A stretch of DNA of 39,038 bases from positions 1-39,038 of the forward strand of contig ONJN01000017.1 in the NCBI GenBank assembly GCA_900318155.1. Direction: 5' to 3'. Within the stretch, counting starts at the first letter, position 1. Every line of letters starts with the position of its first letter. Made by a program: the position numbers and the translations under genes. Positions 9,979-18,705 of the stretch are shown piece after piece. The notes below the pieces were generated by a model. That model ran no database searches. It had not been told where the DNA came from and worked only from the letters and a program-made list of their open reading frames with translations. Source of the stretch: an uncultured Eubacteriales bacterium. GTDB taxonomy: Bacteria > Bacillota > Clostridia > Peptostreptococcales > Anaerovoracaceae.

Positions 9979-11853
9979 ATGACATCAGAAAGAGCTAAAA
10001 TCATTTTTAATTCACGTGACGAACGGTTTAAGAAGCCGGTCGGGGCGGTCCGTTCCGGAACATATCTGGAGATCTGCATCCTCGTCGACGAGGAACTCCG
10101 GCCGACTTCTGCCAGTATGATCGTGATTTTCGACAAAGAAAACAGTTCAGCTGCCTATAAGATGGAGCAGGATATGAGCGAAACCGCGCTGGACGGTTAC
10201 ATTTGTTTTAAGTCCGGATTCAAAATTGAGGACACCGGGCTTTACTGGTATGAGTTTGAGATCGTCACGGAGCAGGGTGTTCTGCATGCAGGACGCGATG
10301 CCTGGAACAACCGTGCTGTTTTAAGTGATGATCGTGTTATGTGGCAGCAGACCGTTTACAAACGATCGTACCCGGTGCCGGAGTGGATATGCGGAGGCGT
10401 TTTTTATCAGATCTTCGTGGACCGTTTCAATCACAGCGGGGCCTTTGTCACGATGGAAAATAAAATAATACGCGAGGATTGGGGCGGCATGCCGGAGTAT
10501 CGTCCGAACGAAGAAGGCAGAATCGTCAATAATGATTTTTTCGGCGGCAATCTACAGGGAATCATCGAGAAGCTTCCTTATCTGGAGAGTCTCGGCGTGA
10601 CCTGCCTGGTACTCAGCCCGGTCTTTGAGGCCTACTCAAATCACAAATACGACACGTCCGATTATTCGAAGATTGATTCGATGTTTGGTACGGAGCAGGA
10701 TTTTCGCCAGCTTTGCCGGGAGGCCGGGGAGCGGGGGATGCGTGTCATTTGCGACGGCGTGTTTTCGCATACCGGCGCCGATTCAATCTATTTTGACAAA
10801 TATGGGAATTACGGCGGGAAAGGCGCTTACGGCCATCCGGATTCTCCGTACCGAAGCTGGTATTATTTTTACGACAATGAGCAGTATGAGACCTGGTGGG
10901 GCATCGATACCCTGCCGCGCGTAAATAAATCGGAACAAAGTTATATCAATTTCATTTGCGGAAAAAACGGCATTGCGCGTCGCTGGCTTAAAGCCGGCGC
11001 GTCTGGCTGGAGACTCGATGTTGTCGATGAACTGCCCAGTTCTTTTGTTAAGGAACTGGCTGCGGCAGTGAAGGCCGAAAAGCCGGATTCCCTGTTGATC
11101 GGGGAGGTTTGGGAAGACGCCTCCAGCAAATCAGCGTATGATGAACGGAAAAACTATTTTGAAGGTGATAAGCTGGATTCGGTCATGAATTACCCGTTTC
11201 GGAATGCGCTCATTGGTTTTGTGCACAGCGGAAACGCGGAACTCATTGCCCGAACTGTCAGTGAGATTCTGGAATTTTATCCGGAGGAGGTCGTCTGCTG
11301 TCTGATGAACGTTGTCGGTACACACGACACAGAGCGGATTCTGACGGCGATTGGCGGGGCTCGTATGAACCCGGGAACGCCGCGTGAAGTATTTGCTGAA
11401 ACGCGGATGAATGAACAGGAGAAGCTGTTGGCGATCCGTAAGATGAAGATGGCGGTCGTCGTTCAGATGACTTTGCCCGGCGTTCCTTGCATTTACTATG
11501 GCGATGAAGCCGGAACGGAAGGCTATTCCGATCCGTTTAACCGAAGTTGTTACCCGTGGGATCATGAAGATCATGATCTGTTGAACTGGTACAGAAAGGT
11601 GATCAAAATCCGCAGAAACAACAGTGTTTATAAATACGGAAAATATAGAGAGATCGCTTCAATCGGCGGATTTTACGCATTTGAGCGGTACGGGGACGGT
11701 CAGCGGATCATCACGGCAGCGAACTGTGGAAATAGTGAAGAGAGAATGATCATCGCCGGGGAATGGCAGGATCTGCTCAGTAATCGGGTTTTTAAAGGTA
11801 ATGTCACGGTCTGTCCGGGAGAGATATTTTTACTTGCCTTCCGGAATCTATAA
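9979..11853 (+). CDS. cytoplasmic GH13 alpha-glucan hydrolase (neopullulanase/maltodextrinase-like)
   Basis: The 624-aa protein has an N-terminal beta domain (1 to about 130), then a GH13 barrel starting at GGVFYQIFVDRF. All three catalytic residues are present: nucleophile D347 (GWRLDVVDE), acid E376 (IGEVWED) and D450 (VGTHDTER). There is no signal peptide, so it acts inside the cell on maltodextrins or glycogen side chains. It follows glgD after 6 nt, with AAGGA 11 nt before the ATG. No glgX-type isoamylase is present in the window, so it may supply alpha-1,6 or mixed hydrolysis. That is inference; bond specificity cannot be read from sequence. Best fit is the neopullulanase or cyclomaltodextrinase-like subfamilies. 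Confidence 0.85.
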   Translation: MTSERAKIIFNSRDERFKKPVGAVRSGTYLEICILVDEELRPTSASMIVIFDKENSSAAYKMEQDMSETALDGYICFKSGFKIEDTGLYWYEFEIVTEQGVLHAGRDAWNNRAVLSDDRVMWQQTVYKRSYPVPEWICGGVFYQIFVDRFNHSGAFVTMENKIIREDWGGMPEYRPNEEGRIVNNDFFGGNLQGIIEKLPYLESLGVTCLVLSPVFEAYSNHKYDTSDYSKIDSMFGTEQDFRQLCREAGERGMRVICDGVFSHTGADSIYFDKYGNYGGKGAYGHPDSPYRSWYYFYDNEQYETWWGIDTLPRVNKSEQSYINFICGKNGIARRWLKAGASGWRLDVVDELPSSFVKELAAAVKAEKPDSLLIGEVWEDASSKSAYDERKNYFEGDKLDSVMNYPFRNALIGFVHSGNAELIARTVSEILEFYPEEVVCCLMNVVGTHDTERILTAIGGARMNPGTPREVFAETRMNEQEKLLAIRKMKMAVVVQMTLPGVPCIYYGDEAGTEGYSDPFNRSCYPWDHEDHDLLNWYRKVIKIRRNNSVYKYGKYREIASIGGFYAFERYGDGQRIITAANCGNSEERMIIAGEWQDLLSNRVFKGNVTVCPGEIFLLAFRNL

Positions 11854-11937
11854 CCAGCCGGGACAGGACACCGCGTGCGCCGCGCGGCACCCGTACAGTG
11901 AAGAACGGCAAAGTACAGAGAGAAGGAGTGACTGGGA

Positions 11938-13665
11938 ATGGATTACAAACATAATTATAATAAATGGCTGAAGAGCAGTGCTGTGGATGAGGCGACCAAA
12001 GCTGAGCTTGAAGCGATCGACGGAAATGAGCCGGAGATCGAGGCACGCTTTTCTTCGATGCTCGATTTCGGTACTGCGGGGCTGCGCGGCATTATGCGTG
12101 CCGGCCTGAACGGAATGAACATTTATACTGTCCGCTATGCGACGCAGGGCCTGGCCAACATGATCCTGCAGTGCGGCGAGAATTACGGCGGCGGCGTTTC
12201 GATTGCTTACGACTCCCGTATCAACAGTCCGGAGTTCGCCAGAGAGGCGGCCTGTGTGCTGGCGGCAAACGGCATCCGGGTACATCTCTTTGACGAGCTG
12301 CGGCCGACACCGGAGTTGTCCTTTGCTCTGAGAGAAAATGCGTCGATCGCGGGAATCAATATTACGGCCAGTCACAATACAAAAGAATACAACGGCTACA
12401 AGGTTTACTGGGCCGACGGAGCCCAGCTGCCGCCGGAACACGCAGCGGAAGTGTCTGCTCAGCTCGCGAAGTTCGATATCTTTGATGATGTAAAGACGAT
12501 GCCTTTTGAGGAGGCTGCGGCACAGGGCCTTATTTCGATGATGGGCAGCGACATGGATGAAGAATATATGGCAAAAGTCCTGGAGCAGTCTGTCGGACAG
12601 CACTTTGTCCGCGAGGTGGCGGATTCCTTTGCCGTCATCTATACGCCGTTTCACGGCGCAGGATATCGGATCGTGCCGGAAGTTCTCCGGCGGATCGGCA
12701 TTAAAAACCTGATTCCGGTCGAAGAGCAGATGATTCCGGACGGAAATTTCCCGACTGTAAAATCACCGAACCCGGAATATGTGGAGGGCTTTGAAATTGC
12801 GGTTGGCATGGCCGGAGAAAACGACGTGGATCTGATCATCGGAACCGACCCTGACTGTGACCGCTGCGGAATCGTTGTGAAAAACGGAGATTCCTATGAG
12901 ACGCTGACCGGTAATCAGCTCGGCGTCCTGCTTCTCGATTATCTGATAAATACGAGGCGCAGCGAGGGAACACTTGCGGCAGACAGTGCCGTCGTCAAAA
13001 GCATTGTTACTACGCCGATGGCCAACAAAATCTGCGCGGACAACGGCGTTGCAATATTTGAGACACTGACCGGTTTCAAGTACATTGGGGAAAAGATAAA
13101 AAATTTCGAAGAAAACGGCGACCATACGTTCCTGTTTGGTTTTGAGGAGAGCAACGGCTATCTCGCGGGTACTTACGCGCGCGACAAGGATGCCGTCATC
13201 GCTTCCATGCTGACCGCAGAGATGGCCTGTTATTATAAGACAAAAGGCATGAATGTGTACGAAGCGATGCAGGACCTTTATTCCCGTTACGGCTGTTTCC
13301 GCGAAAAAGTTGTTTCCCACGTCATAGAAGGCTTCGGCGCGCAGGATAAAATGGCAGCTATAATGGCCGGTCTCCGGGACGAACCGCCTGCTGAGATCAG
13401 CGGTATTCCGGTTACTTGTATTCGGGACTACGGAAGCGGTTTTATCGTACAGGTCGGAAGCGCGGATCAAGCGAAAGAAATGACCGGTTTTCCAAAAAGT
13501 AATGTCCTGTTTTATGATCTGGCAGACGGCAGTTCTGTTGCCATCAGGCCATCCGGCACCGAGCCGAAAGTCAAACTGTACATCATGGCTTATGCTGACG
13601 ACGCGGCAGAAGCCGACCGCAGACTCAGCCTGCTGAGCGAAGGCGCCGTCGGACTTTTGAAATAA
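11938..13665 (+). CDS. pgcA: phosphoglucomutase (alpha-D-phosphohexomutase family)
   Basis: This enzyme interconverts glucose-6-phosphate and glucose-1-phosphate, linking glycolysis to ADP-glucose synthesis and to phosphorylase output. The phosphoserine loop TASHNTKEYNG carries S145. The metal loop DPDCDR has D304, D306 and D308. The sugar loop is FEESNGYL, and the phosphate-binding loop RPSGTEPK is near residue 538. The 575-aa length fits the Firmicutes PgcA class. AGAAGGAG lies 9 nt upstream of the ATG. The gap of 84 nt after the amylase gene shows no clear promoter or terminator, so it probably belongs to the glg operon. It ends at a shared terminator with malQ. Confidence 0.94.
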   Translation: MDYKHNYNKWLKSSAVDEATKAELEAIDGNEPEIEARFSSMLDFGTAGLRGIMRAGLNGMNIYTVRYATQGLANMILQCGENYGGGVSIAYDSRINSPEFAREAACVLAANGIRVHLFDELRPTPELSFALRENASIAGINITASHNTKEYNGYKVYWADGAQLPPEHAAEVSAQLAKFDIFDDVKTMPFEEAAAQGLISMMGSDMDEEYMAKVLEQSVGQHFVREVADSFAVIYTPFHGAGYRIVPEVLRRIGIKNLIPVEEQMIPDGNFPTVKSPNPEYVEGFEIAVGMAGENDVDLIIGTDPDCDRCGIVVKNGDSYETLTGNQLGVLLLDYLINTRRSEGTLAADSAVVKSIVTTPMANKICADNGVAIFETLTGFKYIGEKIKNFEENGDHTFLFGFEESNGYLAGTYARDKDAVIASMLTAEMACYYKTKGMNVYEAMQDLYSRYGCFREKVVSHVIEGFGAQDKMAAIMAGLRDEPPAEISGIPVTCIRDYGSGFIVQVGSADQAKEMTGFPKSNVLFYDLADGSSVAIRPSGTEPKVKLYIMAYADDAAEADRRLSLLSEGAVGLLK

Positions 13666-13676
13666 AGTAACAAAAA

Positions 13677-13717
13677 ACAGCCTTTACCGCATGTTTGTTC
13701 GGTAAAGGCTGTTTTTT
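13677..13717. terminator. bidirectional terminator between pgcA and malQ
   Basis: A perfect 13-bp stem (13677-13689 with 13700-13712) has a 10-nt loop. Six T residues follow on the plus strand, and a mirror-image T run follows on the minus strand. It is placed to stop both convergent genes. Confidence 0.9.
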
Positions 13718-13745
13718 ATTCATATGGTCGGCGCAGTCTGATAGC

Positions 13746-15485
13746 TCATTCCTGAAACCGCCCGCTGATCCGGGTCAGAGCCGCGATTCGGGCTGCAGTC
13801 TCTGCGGTAATATCGCCTGTCCTGAGTTTCCAGCACCAATTGCCGGAAGTAGTGCCCGGGGTGTTGATTCGCGCTTCGCTGCCATACTCCAGGTAATCCT
13901 GGAGCGGGATTATGCAGGTATCGGCGCGGCTGAACTGGGCTACGGCAGTCATGAAGCCGGCGATGTTGTTTTCATTTATGCCTGTGATTTCCGGATCAGG
14001 CAGGATGTCAGTGACCGGACGTTCCGTCAGGCTGCCCGAAATCCGTCGTTCCCATGAACTGTCAGCCGCACCGGTTGTCAGAATGTCCGCGACGCGTCCG
14101 GCTTCCCGTGCGCGGTCAGTGATTCCGTGTTCCGCGTAGTATGCGCGGATGAAGTTCGCCACGTAGTTTATATGCCAGTCGTCAAGAGTCCGGTACCATC
14201 CCTTTGTTGTGTCATTGTCGTGTGTTCCGGTGTAAACGACGCAGTTTTCTGTTTCGTAATGATGCGGAAGGTAGGCGTTCCAGGGGTCGCCGTCAAAGGC
14301 AAACTGGAGAACCTTCATGCCCGGATAGCCGGTCTCGTTAATCAGGGTATGGACTTCATCAGTCAGGAAACCGAGATCTTCGGCAATGATCGGCAGACAT
14401 CCGATGCGGGATTCGATAAAGCGGAAAAACTCGATGCCCGGGCCCTTTTCCCAGTGCCCGTCCGCGGGACGGCCGGTTTCCGAAGGAATCGAGAAATAGG
14501 ATTCAAACCCTCTGAAATGGTCGATCCGCACGATGTCAGACTGACGGAACGCGGCCTGCAGTCGGTCAACCCACCACTCAAAGACCTGATCGCGCATGTC
14601 ATGCCAGCGGTAGAGAGGATTACCCCAATGCTGTCCTTCAGGGGCAAAGCCGTCCGGCGGACAGCCGGCTACGGCCGCCGGGCACATTTTGTCGTCTGTC
14701 TGAAACAGCTCCGGGTGGGTCCAGCAGTCTGCGCTGTCCGGCGCCGGATAAATCGGCAGATCGCCGATGATCCGGATTCCGTTTGCGTGTGCGTATTCCC
14801 GGATTGCGTTCCACTGGCAGGAAAATTCATACTGTGCCCACTTCTGAAAGCGGATTTCGTCCGCGAGTTCCGCAGCTGCCGCGGCGCAGGCCTCCGGTTC
14901 ACGGTTTCGAAGCGCCAGCGGCCATTCGCTTGGCGGCACGCCGTCATACTTCAGCTGCAAGGCGGTGAAAAGCGCCGCATCGTCCAGGTCCGCTGCCTGT
15001 TCACGGCAAAAAGCCTGATACTCATCGCCTGGTTCGAATCGCGAAAACGCGAGGCGGAACAGTTTCTCCAAAACCTTGGTCGCGGCCGGATAATTGATAA
15101 AATGACCGGTATGCTCGGAAACAGCGTCACAGGAGTTTTGTCCGGCTGCAGCGGATTCTTTCTCCGTTTCTGCGATTTTCTGTTCGGCTTGTGCGAGTTC
15201 GTCGGCAGTTAAAAGACCTTTATCCGCAAGGGTGAACGGATCAATAAAGAAGATATTGCCGGTGAAGCTGGAGGCAGAGTGATATGGTGAAAATGATTTA
15301 CCGATGGGTCCGAGGGGAAGGATCTGCCAGTAGCTTTGTCCGGTTTCCCGGAGCAGGTCGATAAAACGGAAGGCTTCTGCAGAGAAGCTGCCGGGTCCGA
15401 AGCGCGACGGGAGTGAAAAGACAGGTAACAAAATTCCGGATTTCTTCATAATTATTCTTGACAAAGTCTTACCGTTTCGGTACAA
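13746..15485 (-). CDS. malQ: 4-alpha-glucanotransferase (amylomaltase)
   Basis: This GH77 enzyme transfers alpha-1,4-glucan segments between maltodextrins and releases glucose, recycling the short chains left by phosphorylase. The family blocks are present: GPIGKSFSPYHS-type donor region, nucleophile D322 (VRIDHFRGF), acid IIAEDLG and the GTHDNDT aspartate. The first ATG matching homologues is at 15449, but it lacks a ribosome binding site. A TTG at 15485 has AGGAGG 9 nt upstream, so I take TTG as the start, adding 12 residues (579 aa in all). The gene is single, divergent from pgi and convergent with pgcA. Confidence 0.93.
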   Translation of the reverse strand: MYRNGKTLSRIIMKKSGILLPVFSLPSRFGPGSFSAEAFRFIDLLRETGQSYWQILPLGPIGKSFSPYHSASSFTGNIFFIDPFTLADKGLLTADELAQAEQKIAETEKESAAAGQNSCDAVSEHTGHFINYPAATKVLEKLFRLAFSRFEPGDEYQAFCREQAADLDDAALFTALQLKYDGVPPSEWPLALRNREPEACAAAAAELADEIRFQKWAQYEFSCQWNAIREYAHANGIRIIGDLPIYPAPDSADCWTHPELFQTDDKMCPAAVAGCPPDGFAPEGQHWGNPLYRWHDMRDQVFEWWVDRLQAAFRQSDIVRIDHFRGFESYFSIPSETGRPADGHWEKGPGIEFFRFIESRIGCLPIIAEDLGFLTDEVHTLINETGYPGMKVLQFAFDGDPWNAYLPHHYETENCVVYTGTHDNDTTKGWYRTLDDWHINYVANFIRAYYAEHGITDRAREAGRVADILTTGAADSSWERRISGSLTERPVTDILPDPEITGINENNIAGFMTAVAQFSRADTCIIPLQDYLEYGSEARINTPGTTSGNWCWKLRTGDITAETAARIAALTRISGRFQE

Positions 15486-15494
15486 ACTTTGCGT

Positions 15495-15502
15495 CCTCCT
15501 TT
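15495..15502 (-). promoter_or_regulatory. strong ribosome binding site that fixes the TTG start of malQ
   Basis: On the minus strand this reads AAAGGAGG, ending 9 nt before the TTG at 15485. No comparable site precedes the in-frame ATG at 15449, so the TTG is preferred. Confidence 0.75.
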
Positions 15503-15572
15503 CCAGGAAGTTCGGCGGGCGGGGTGCAGATAATGTTTCGCCGGGCGGACCGGTCAGAAATCCCGCCGGTAA

Positions 15573-15610
15573 CAGTTTTACATCTATTATTAATATTAAT
15601 GTAAAAACTG
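15573..15610. promoter_or_regulatory. inverted repeat (operator-like) between malQ and pgi
   Basis: CAGTTTTACAT (15573-15583) and ATGTAAAAACTG (15599-15610) form an inverted repeat with one extra A. They enclose a perfect 12-bp palindrome ATTAATATTAAT (15589-15600). The repeat overlaps the -10 and start region of the candidate malQ promoter, so repressor binding there would block malQ. A leader hairpin is the alternative reading. Confidence 0.5.
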
Positions 15611-15626
15611 AAAAAAATCATCTCAA
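15598..15626 (-). promoter_or_regulatory. candidate promoter of malQ
   Basis: On the minus strand, TTGAGA (plus-strand 15621-15626) lies 17 nt before TACATT (plus-strand 15598-15603). The -10 is a weak 4-of-6 match. Other AT-rich -10 choices exist nearby. For pgi on the plus strand there is a TAAAAT at 15643-15648 with no good -35. Confidence 0.35.
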
Positions 15627-15777
15627 TTTTACTGTATTCGTGTAAAATAGACTAAGGGAACCTGGCGCGGCTTCGTGACGGCAGGCGTCAGTTCATCCGC
15701 AGAGAAACTAAAGCCGGGAGCGATTGTTGCGGGCACCGGTCATTTGTCGCCGGAGGGCGGCGGAATGGAGAGAGAAT

Positions 15778-17010
15778 ATGAGTATTAAGCTTACATTAAA
15801 AGATACAGGAATTTCTGCCGCGGAGCTTGAGGCGCGAAGGAAAGATGCGCGCGAAGCACTGGAAAAAGTAAGATCCGGTGAGCTGGACTTCACGGGGTGG
15901 GTGCATCAGCCGACGGAATTTGACGAAGAGAAGATCTCTGAGATCTACGAGGCAGCGGAAACGATCAGACAGAAAGCGGACGTTTTCCTCGTGCTGGGCG
16001 TCGGCGGCTCATTTATGGGCGCGAAGGCAGTGATTGATCTTCTGGGCGGTGACGGTAAAACAACGGTACTTTTTGCCGGTTACAATTTCAGTGCGCGTTA
16101 TATCAATAACCTTTTAGACGAAATGGAAGGAAAAGATGTCTGCCTGTGCGTTATTTCCAAGTCTGGAACAACGACGGAGACTTTGTCGGCATATGGTATT
16201 TTCAAGGCCTGGATGATTGAAAAGTACGGGGCGGAGGAAACGGCGAGGCGGACTTTTGTTGTCACGGAAAACCGTTCCAACTACCTGTTCGATGAGGCAA
16301 CGGAGGAAGACTGTACGATTTTTGATCTGGCGGTCGATATCGGCGGTCGGTATTCGGTGCTGACGCCGGTCGGACTGTTGCCTGTCGCGGTGGCCGGAAT
16401 CGACATTGCGGCTTTGATGGACGGCGCGAGGTCGCTCGCGGGAGACGGGGATTTTCCTGAAGAATGGCTGGATTATGCGATCACTCGGCAAATCCTGGCA
16501 GAACGGGGGAAAAATATTGAAGTTTTTGAGTTTTTTGATCCATATGCGGCCTACATCGGTGAGTGGCTGAAGCAGCTTTTCGGCGAGAGTGAGGGGAAGA
16601 ACGGGGTTGGAATATTCCCGGTTTCGTTGATGTTTTCACGGGATCTGCATTCAATGGGACAGTTCCTGCAACAGGGGACGCCGTGCTTTTTTGAGACGTT
16701 CATTACGGCGGAAGAAACGCTGACCGATGTTCAGATTCCGGAAACGGCGATGGCGCCTTTTGCCGGGAAAACAATCGAGCAGATCGGGGAATGTGCGGAA
16801 AAGGGTGTGTATGATGCGCACGTCGCGGCCGGAACGCCGGTGATTTCGATCAAAGCCGATGCCTTCAGCCCGAAGACAACGGGCGAACTGCTCTATTTCT
16901 TTGAGATTCAGTGCGCGGTATCGGCGCTGCTCAGCGGCGTTAATCCGTTTGACCAGCCGGGCGTGGAGGCTTATAAAAAAGAGATGCGAGCTTACATCAA
17001 TGAGCTTTAG
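15778..17010 (+). CDS. pgi: glucose-6-phosphate isomerase
   Basis: This enzyme interconverts glucose-6-phosphate and fructose-6-phosphate, connecting the glycogen genes to glycolysis. The N-terminal SIS-fold block GVGGSFMGAKA is near residues 74-84. The phosphate loop SKSGTTTET is at 127-135, and the C-terminal signature NPFDQPGVEAYKK is present. The ATG at 15778 is preferred: GGAG sits about 7 nt upstream and the protein then begins like homologues. Upstream in-frame codons have no binding site. At 410 aa it is shorter than the Bacillus enzyme (about 450), because it stops soon after the C-terminal signature. Confidence 0.94.
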   Translation: MSIKLTLKDTGISAAELEARRKDAREALEKVRSGELDFTGWVHQPTEFDEEKISEIYEAAETIRQKADVFLVLGVGGSFMGAKAVIDLLGGDGKTTVLFAGYNFSARYINNLLDEMEGKDVCLCVISKSGTTTETLSAYGIFKAWMIEKYGAEETARRTFVVTENRSNYLFDEATEEDCTIFDLAVDIGGRYSVLTPVGLLPVAVAGIDIAALMDGARSLAGDGDFPEEWLDYAITRQILAERGKNIEVFEFFDPYAAYIGEWLKQLFGESEGKNGVGIFPVSLMFSRDLHSMGQFLQQGTPCFFETFITAEETLTDVQIPETAMAPFAGKTIEQIGECAEKGVYDAHVAAGTPVISIKADAFSPKTTGELLYFFEIQCAVSALLSGVNPFDQPGVEAYKKEMRAYINEL

Positions 17011-17013
17011 AAA

Positions 17014-17042
17014 TTGCAACACTTGTTGCTATATGCTATAAT
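17014..17042 (+). promoter_or_regulatory. promoter of asnS
   Basis: TTGCAA (17014-17019), a 17-nt spacer and a perfect TATAAT (17037-17042) with an extended TGC just before it. It begins 4 nt after the pgi stop and gives a leader of about 35 nt. The leader is too short for a T-box. Confidence 0.75.
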
Positions 17043-17082
17043 TTTTCAGTGAAAATATAATTACATATTGAGAGGAAAAATA

Positions 17083-18483
17083 ATGGAAATTCAGGATATT
17101 CAGTTAAAAACACTGCACAAGAATAAAGAAGCGTACGCAGATAAAGAAGTTATCGTCAGAGGATGGGTTCGTCAGAACAGAAATTCCAACAAGTTCGGAT
17201 TCATCGCTCTGAACGACGGCTCGTTCTTCAGCCCGGTACAGATCGTTTATGAAGCGGACAAGCTGGATAATTTTGACGAGCTGGCGTCCATGCCGATTTC
17301 CACGGCGATCCGTGTCAAAGGCGTTTTTACGCTGACTCCCGGGGCAAAGCAGCCATTTGAGATACACGCGGATGAGGTCGTAATTGAAGGCATGTCCGAC
17401 CCGGATTATCCGCTTCAGAACAAGCGGCACAGCATGGAGTTTCTCCGGGAGATTGCGCATCTTAGACCGCGCAGCAACACATTCTCCGCCGTATTCCGCG
17501 TGCGGTCCATCATTGCCTACGCAATTCATCAGTTTTTCCAGGACCGGAACTTTGTCTATGTCCATACGCCGATCATCACGGGAAGCGATGCGGAAGGCGC
17601 CGGCGAAATGTTCCGCGTCACAACACTCGACCCGGCCGATCCGCCGAAGAATGAAGATGGAACACCCGACTACACGCAGGATTTCTTCGGAAAAGAAACG
17701 AATCTGACCGTCAGCGGCCAGTTAGAGGCCGAGATTTTCGCGATGGCCTTTAGAAACGTATACACCTTTGGCCCGACCTTCAGAGCTGAAGATTCCAATA
17801 CGACACGTCACGCGTCGGAATTCTGGATGATCGAGCCGGAGATTGCCTTTGCCGACCTGAGCGATACGATGGATGTCGCAGAAGACATGATTAAATACAT
17901 TTTGACCAGCGTCCTGGAAAAAGCGCCGGAAGAAATGGAATTTTTCAATAAGTTTATCGACAAAGGATTGATCGACCGTCTCAATCATGTCATCAATTCG
18001 GATTTTGACCGTGTTACATATACCGAGGCCGTGGAGCTGTTGCAGAAATCGGGCGAAAAGTTCCAGTATCCGGTAGAGTGGGGCATCGACCTTCAGACTG
18101 AGCATGAGCGTTATCTGACTGAGACCATCTTTAAAAAGCCGATTTTTGTCACTGATTATCCTAAGGAAATCAAAGCATTTTACATGCGCCTGAATGATGA
18201 CGGAAAGACTGTCGCGGCCTGCGACATGCTGGTTCCGGGCATCGGTGAGATCATCGGCGGAAGCCAGAGAGAAGAGCGGATGGATATCCTGAAGGCGCGT
18301 ATCGACGAGCTCGGGATGGACGAAGAGAACTACTGGTGGTATCTTGAGCTGCGTAAATACGGCGGCGTGATCCACTCCGGATTTGGTCTTGGCTTTGAGC
18401 GTATGATCATGTACGCGACAGGAATGGGCAATATCCGGGACGTTTTGCCGTTCCCGAGAACACCAAATAACGCGGAATTTTAA
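17083..18483 (+). CDS. asnS: asparaginyl-tRNA synthetase
   Basis: This class IIb synthetase charges tRNA-Asn with asparagine. An N-terminal OB-fold anticodon-binding domain (about 20-115, with VRGWVRQ) precedes the class II core. Motif 2 is [11 protein letters not shown], followed by EFWMIEPE. The C-terminal motif 3 is GFGLGFERM, with the AsnRS-type ending [14 protein letters not shown], where AspRS would differ. The length is 466 aa. The start is ATG 17083, with AGAGGA 6 nt upstream; the in-frame TTG at 17068 lies ahead of that site and is rejected. It is transcribed from its own promoter. Confidence 0.96.
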   Translation: MEIQDIQLKTLHKNKEAYADKEVIVRGWVRQNRNSNKFGFIALNDGSFFSPVQIVYEADKLDNFDELASMPISTAIRVKGVFTLTPGAKQPFEIHADEVVIEGMSDPDYPLQNKRHSMEFLREIAHLRPRSNTFSAVFRVRSIIAYAIHQFFQDRNFVYVHTPIITGSDAEGAGEMFRVTTLDPADPPKNEDGTPDYTQDFFGKETNLTVSGQLEAEIFAMAFRNVYTFGPTFRAEDSNTTRHASEFWMIEPEIAFADLSDTMDVAEDMIKYILTSVLEKAPEEMEFFNKFIDKGLIDRLNHVINSDFDRVTYTEAVELLQKSGEKFQYPVEWGIDLQTEHERYLTETIFKKPIFVTDYPKEIKAFYMRLNDDGKTVAACDMLVPGIGEIIGGSQREERMDILKARIDELGMDEENYWWYLELRKYGGVIHSGFGLGFERMIMYATGMGNIRDVLPFPRTPNNAEF

Positions 18484-18599
18484 GAAGAACATACAAAGGA
18501 CTTTCCCGACTGACGGTATAGCTCCTTTCAACGCGAATTTCTGCGGTCAAAAAACATCAGAATCTCTTAAAATTTGTTTAGAATCTCCCATTACTGCCA

Positions 18600-18628
18600 T
18601 TGTATGAGATTGTGTTTTTTGATATAAT
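18600..18628 (+). promoter_or_regulatory. probable promoter of the EF-G-like gene
   Basis: TTGTAT (18600-18605), a 17-nt spacer and a perfect TATAAT (18623-18628). The predicted leader is about 70 nt. A direct repeat AGAATCTC lies just upstream at 18559-18566 and 18580-18587, spaced 21 bp. The rest of the 222-nt gap after asnS shows no clear terminator. Confidence 0.5.
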
Positions 18629-18705
18629 AAATCTATTGTGGGTTTGTTAAATTATGAGAGTGAAAAAGGCTCACTAAAATAAATTTTTTCAGGAGGCTAA
18701 GTTAT

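Noticed and set aside
14127..15212. 361-codon open frame on the plus strand
   Set aside because: It is antisense to malQ, whose catalytic motifs are intact. The open frame results from GC-biased codon positions.
16651..16700. PGI active-site region reads QQG rather than the Bacillus-like QEG
   Set aside because: From memory the mammalian enzyme also has QQG here, and I cannot align the catalytic Glu reliably by eye, so it is not evidence of a dead enzyme.
17722..18531. 269-codon open frame on the minus strand
   Set aside because: It is antisense to asnS, a clear gene with class II motifs.
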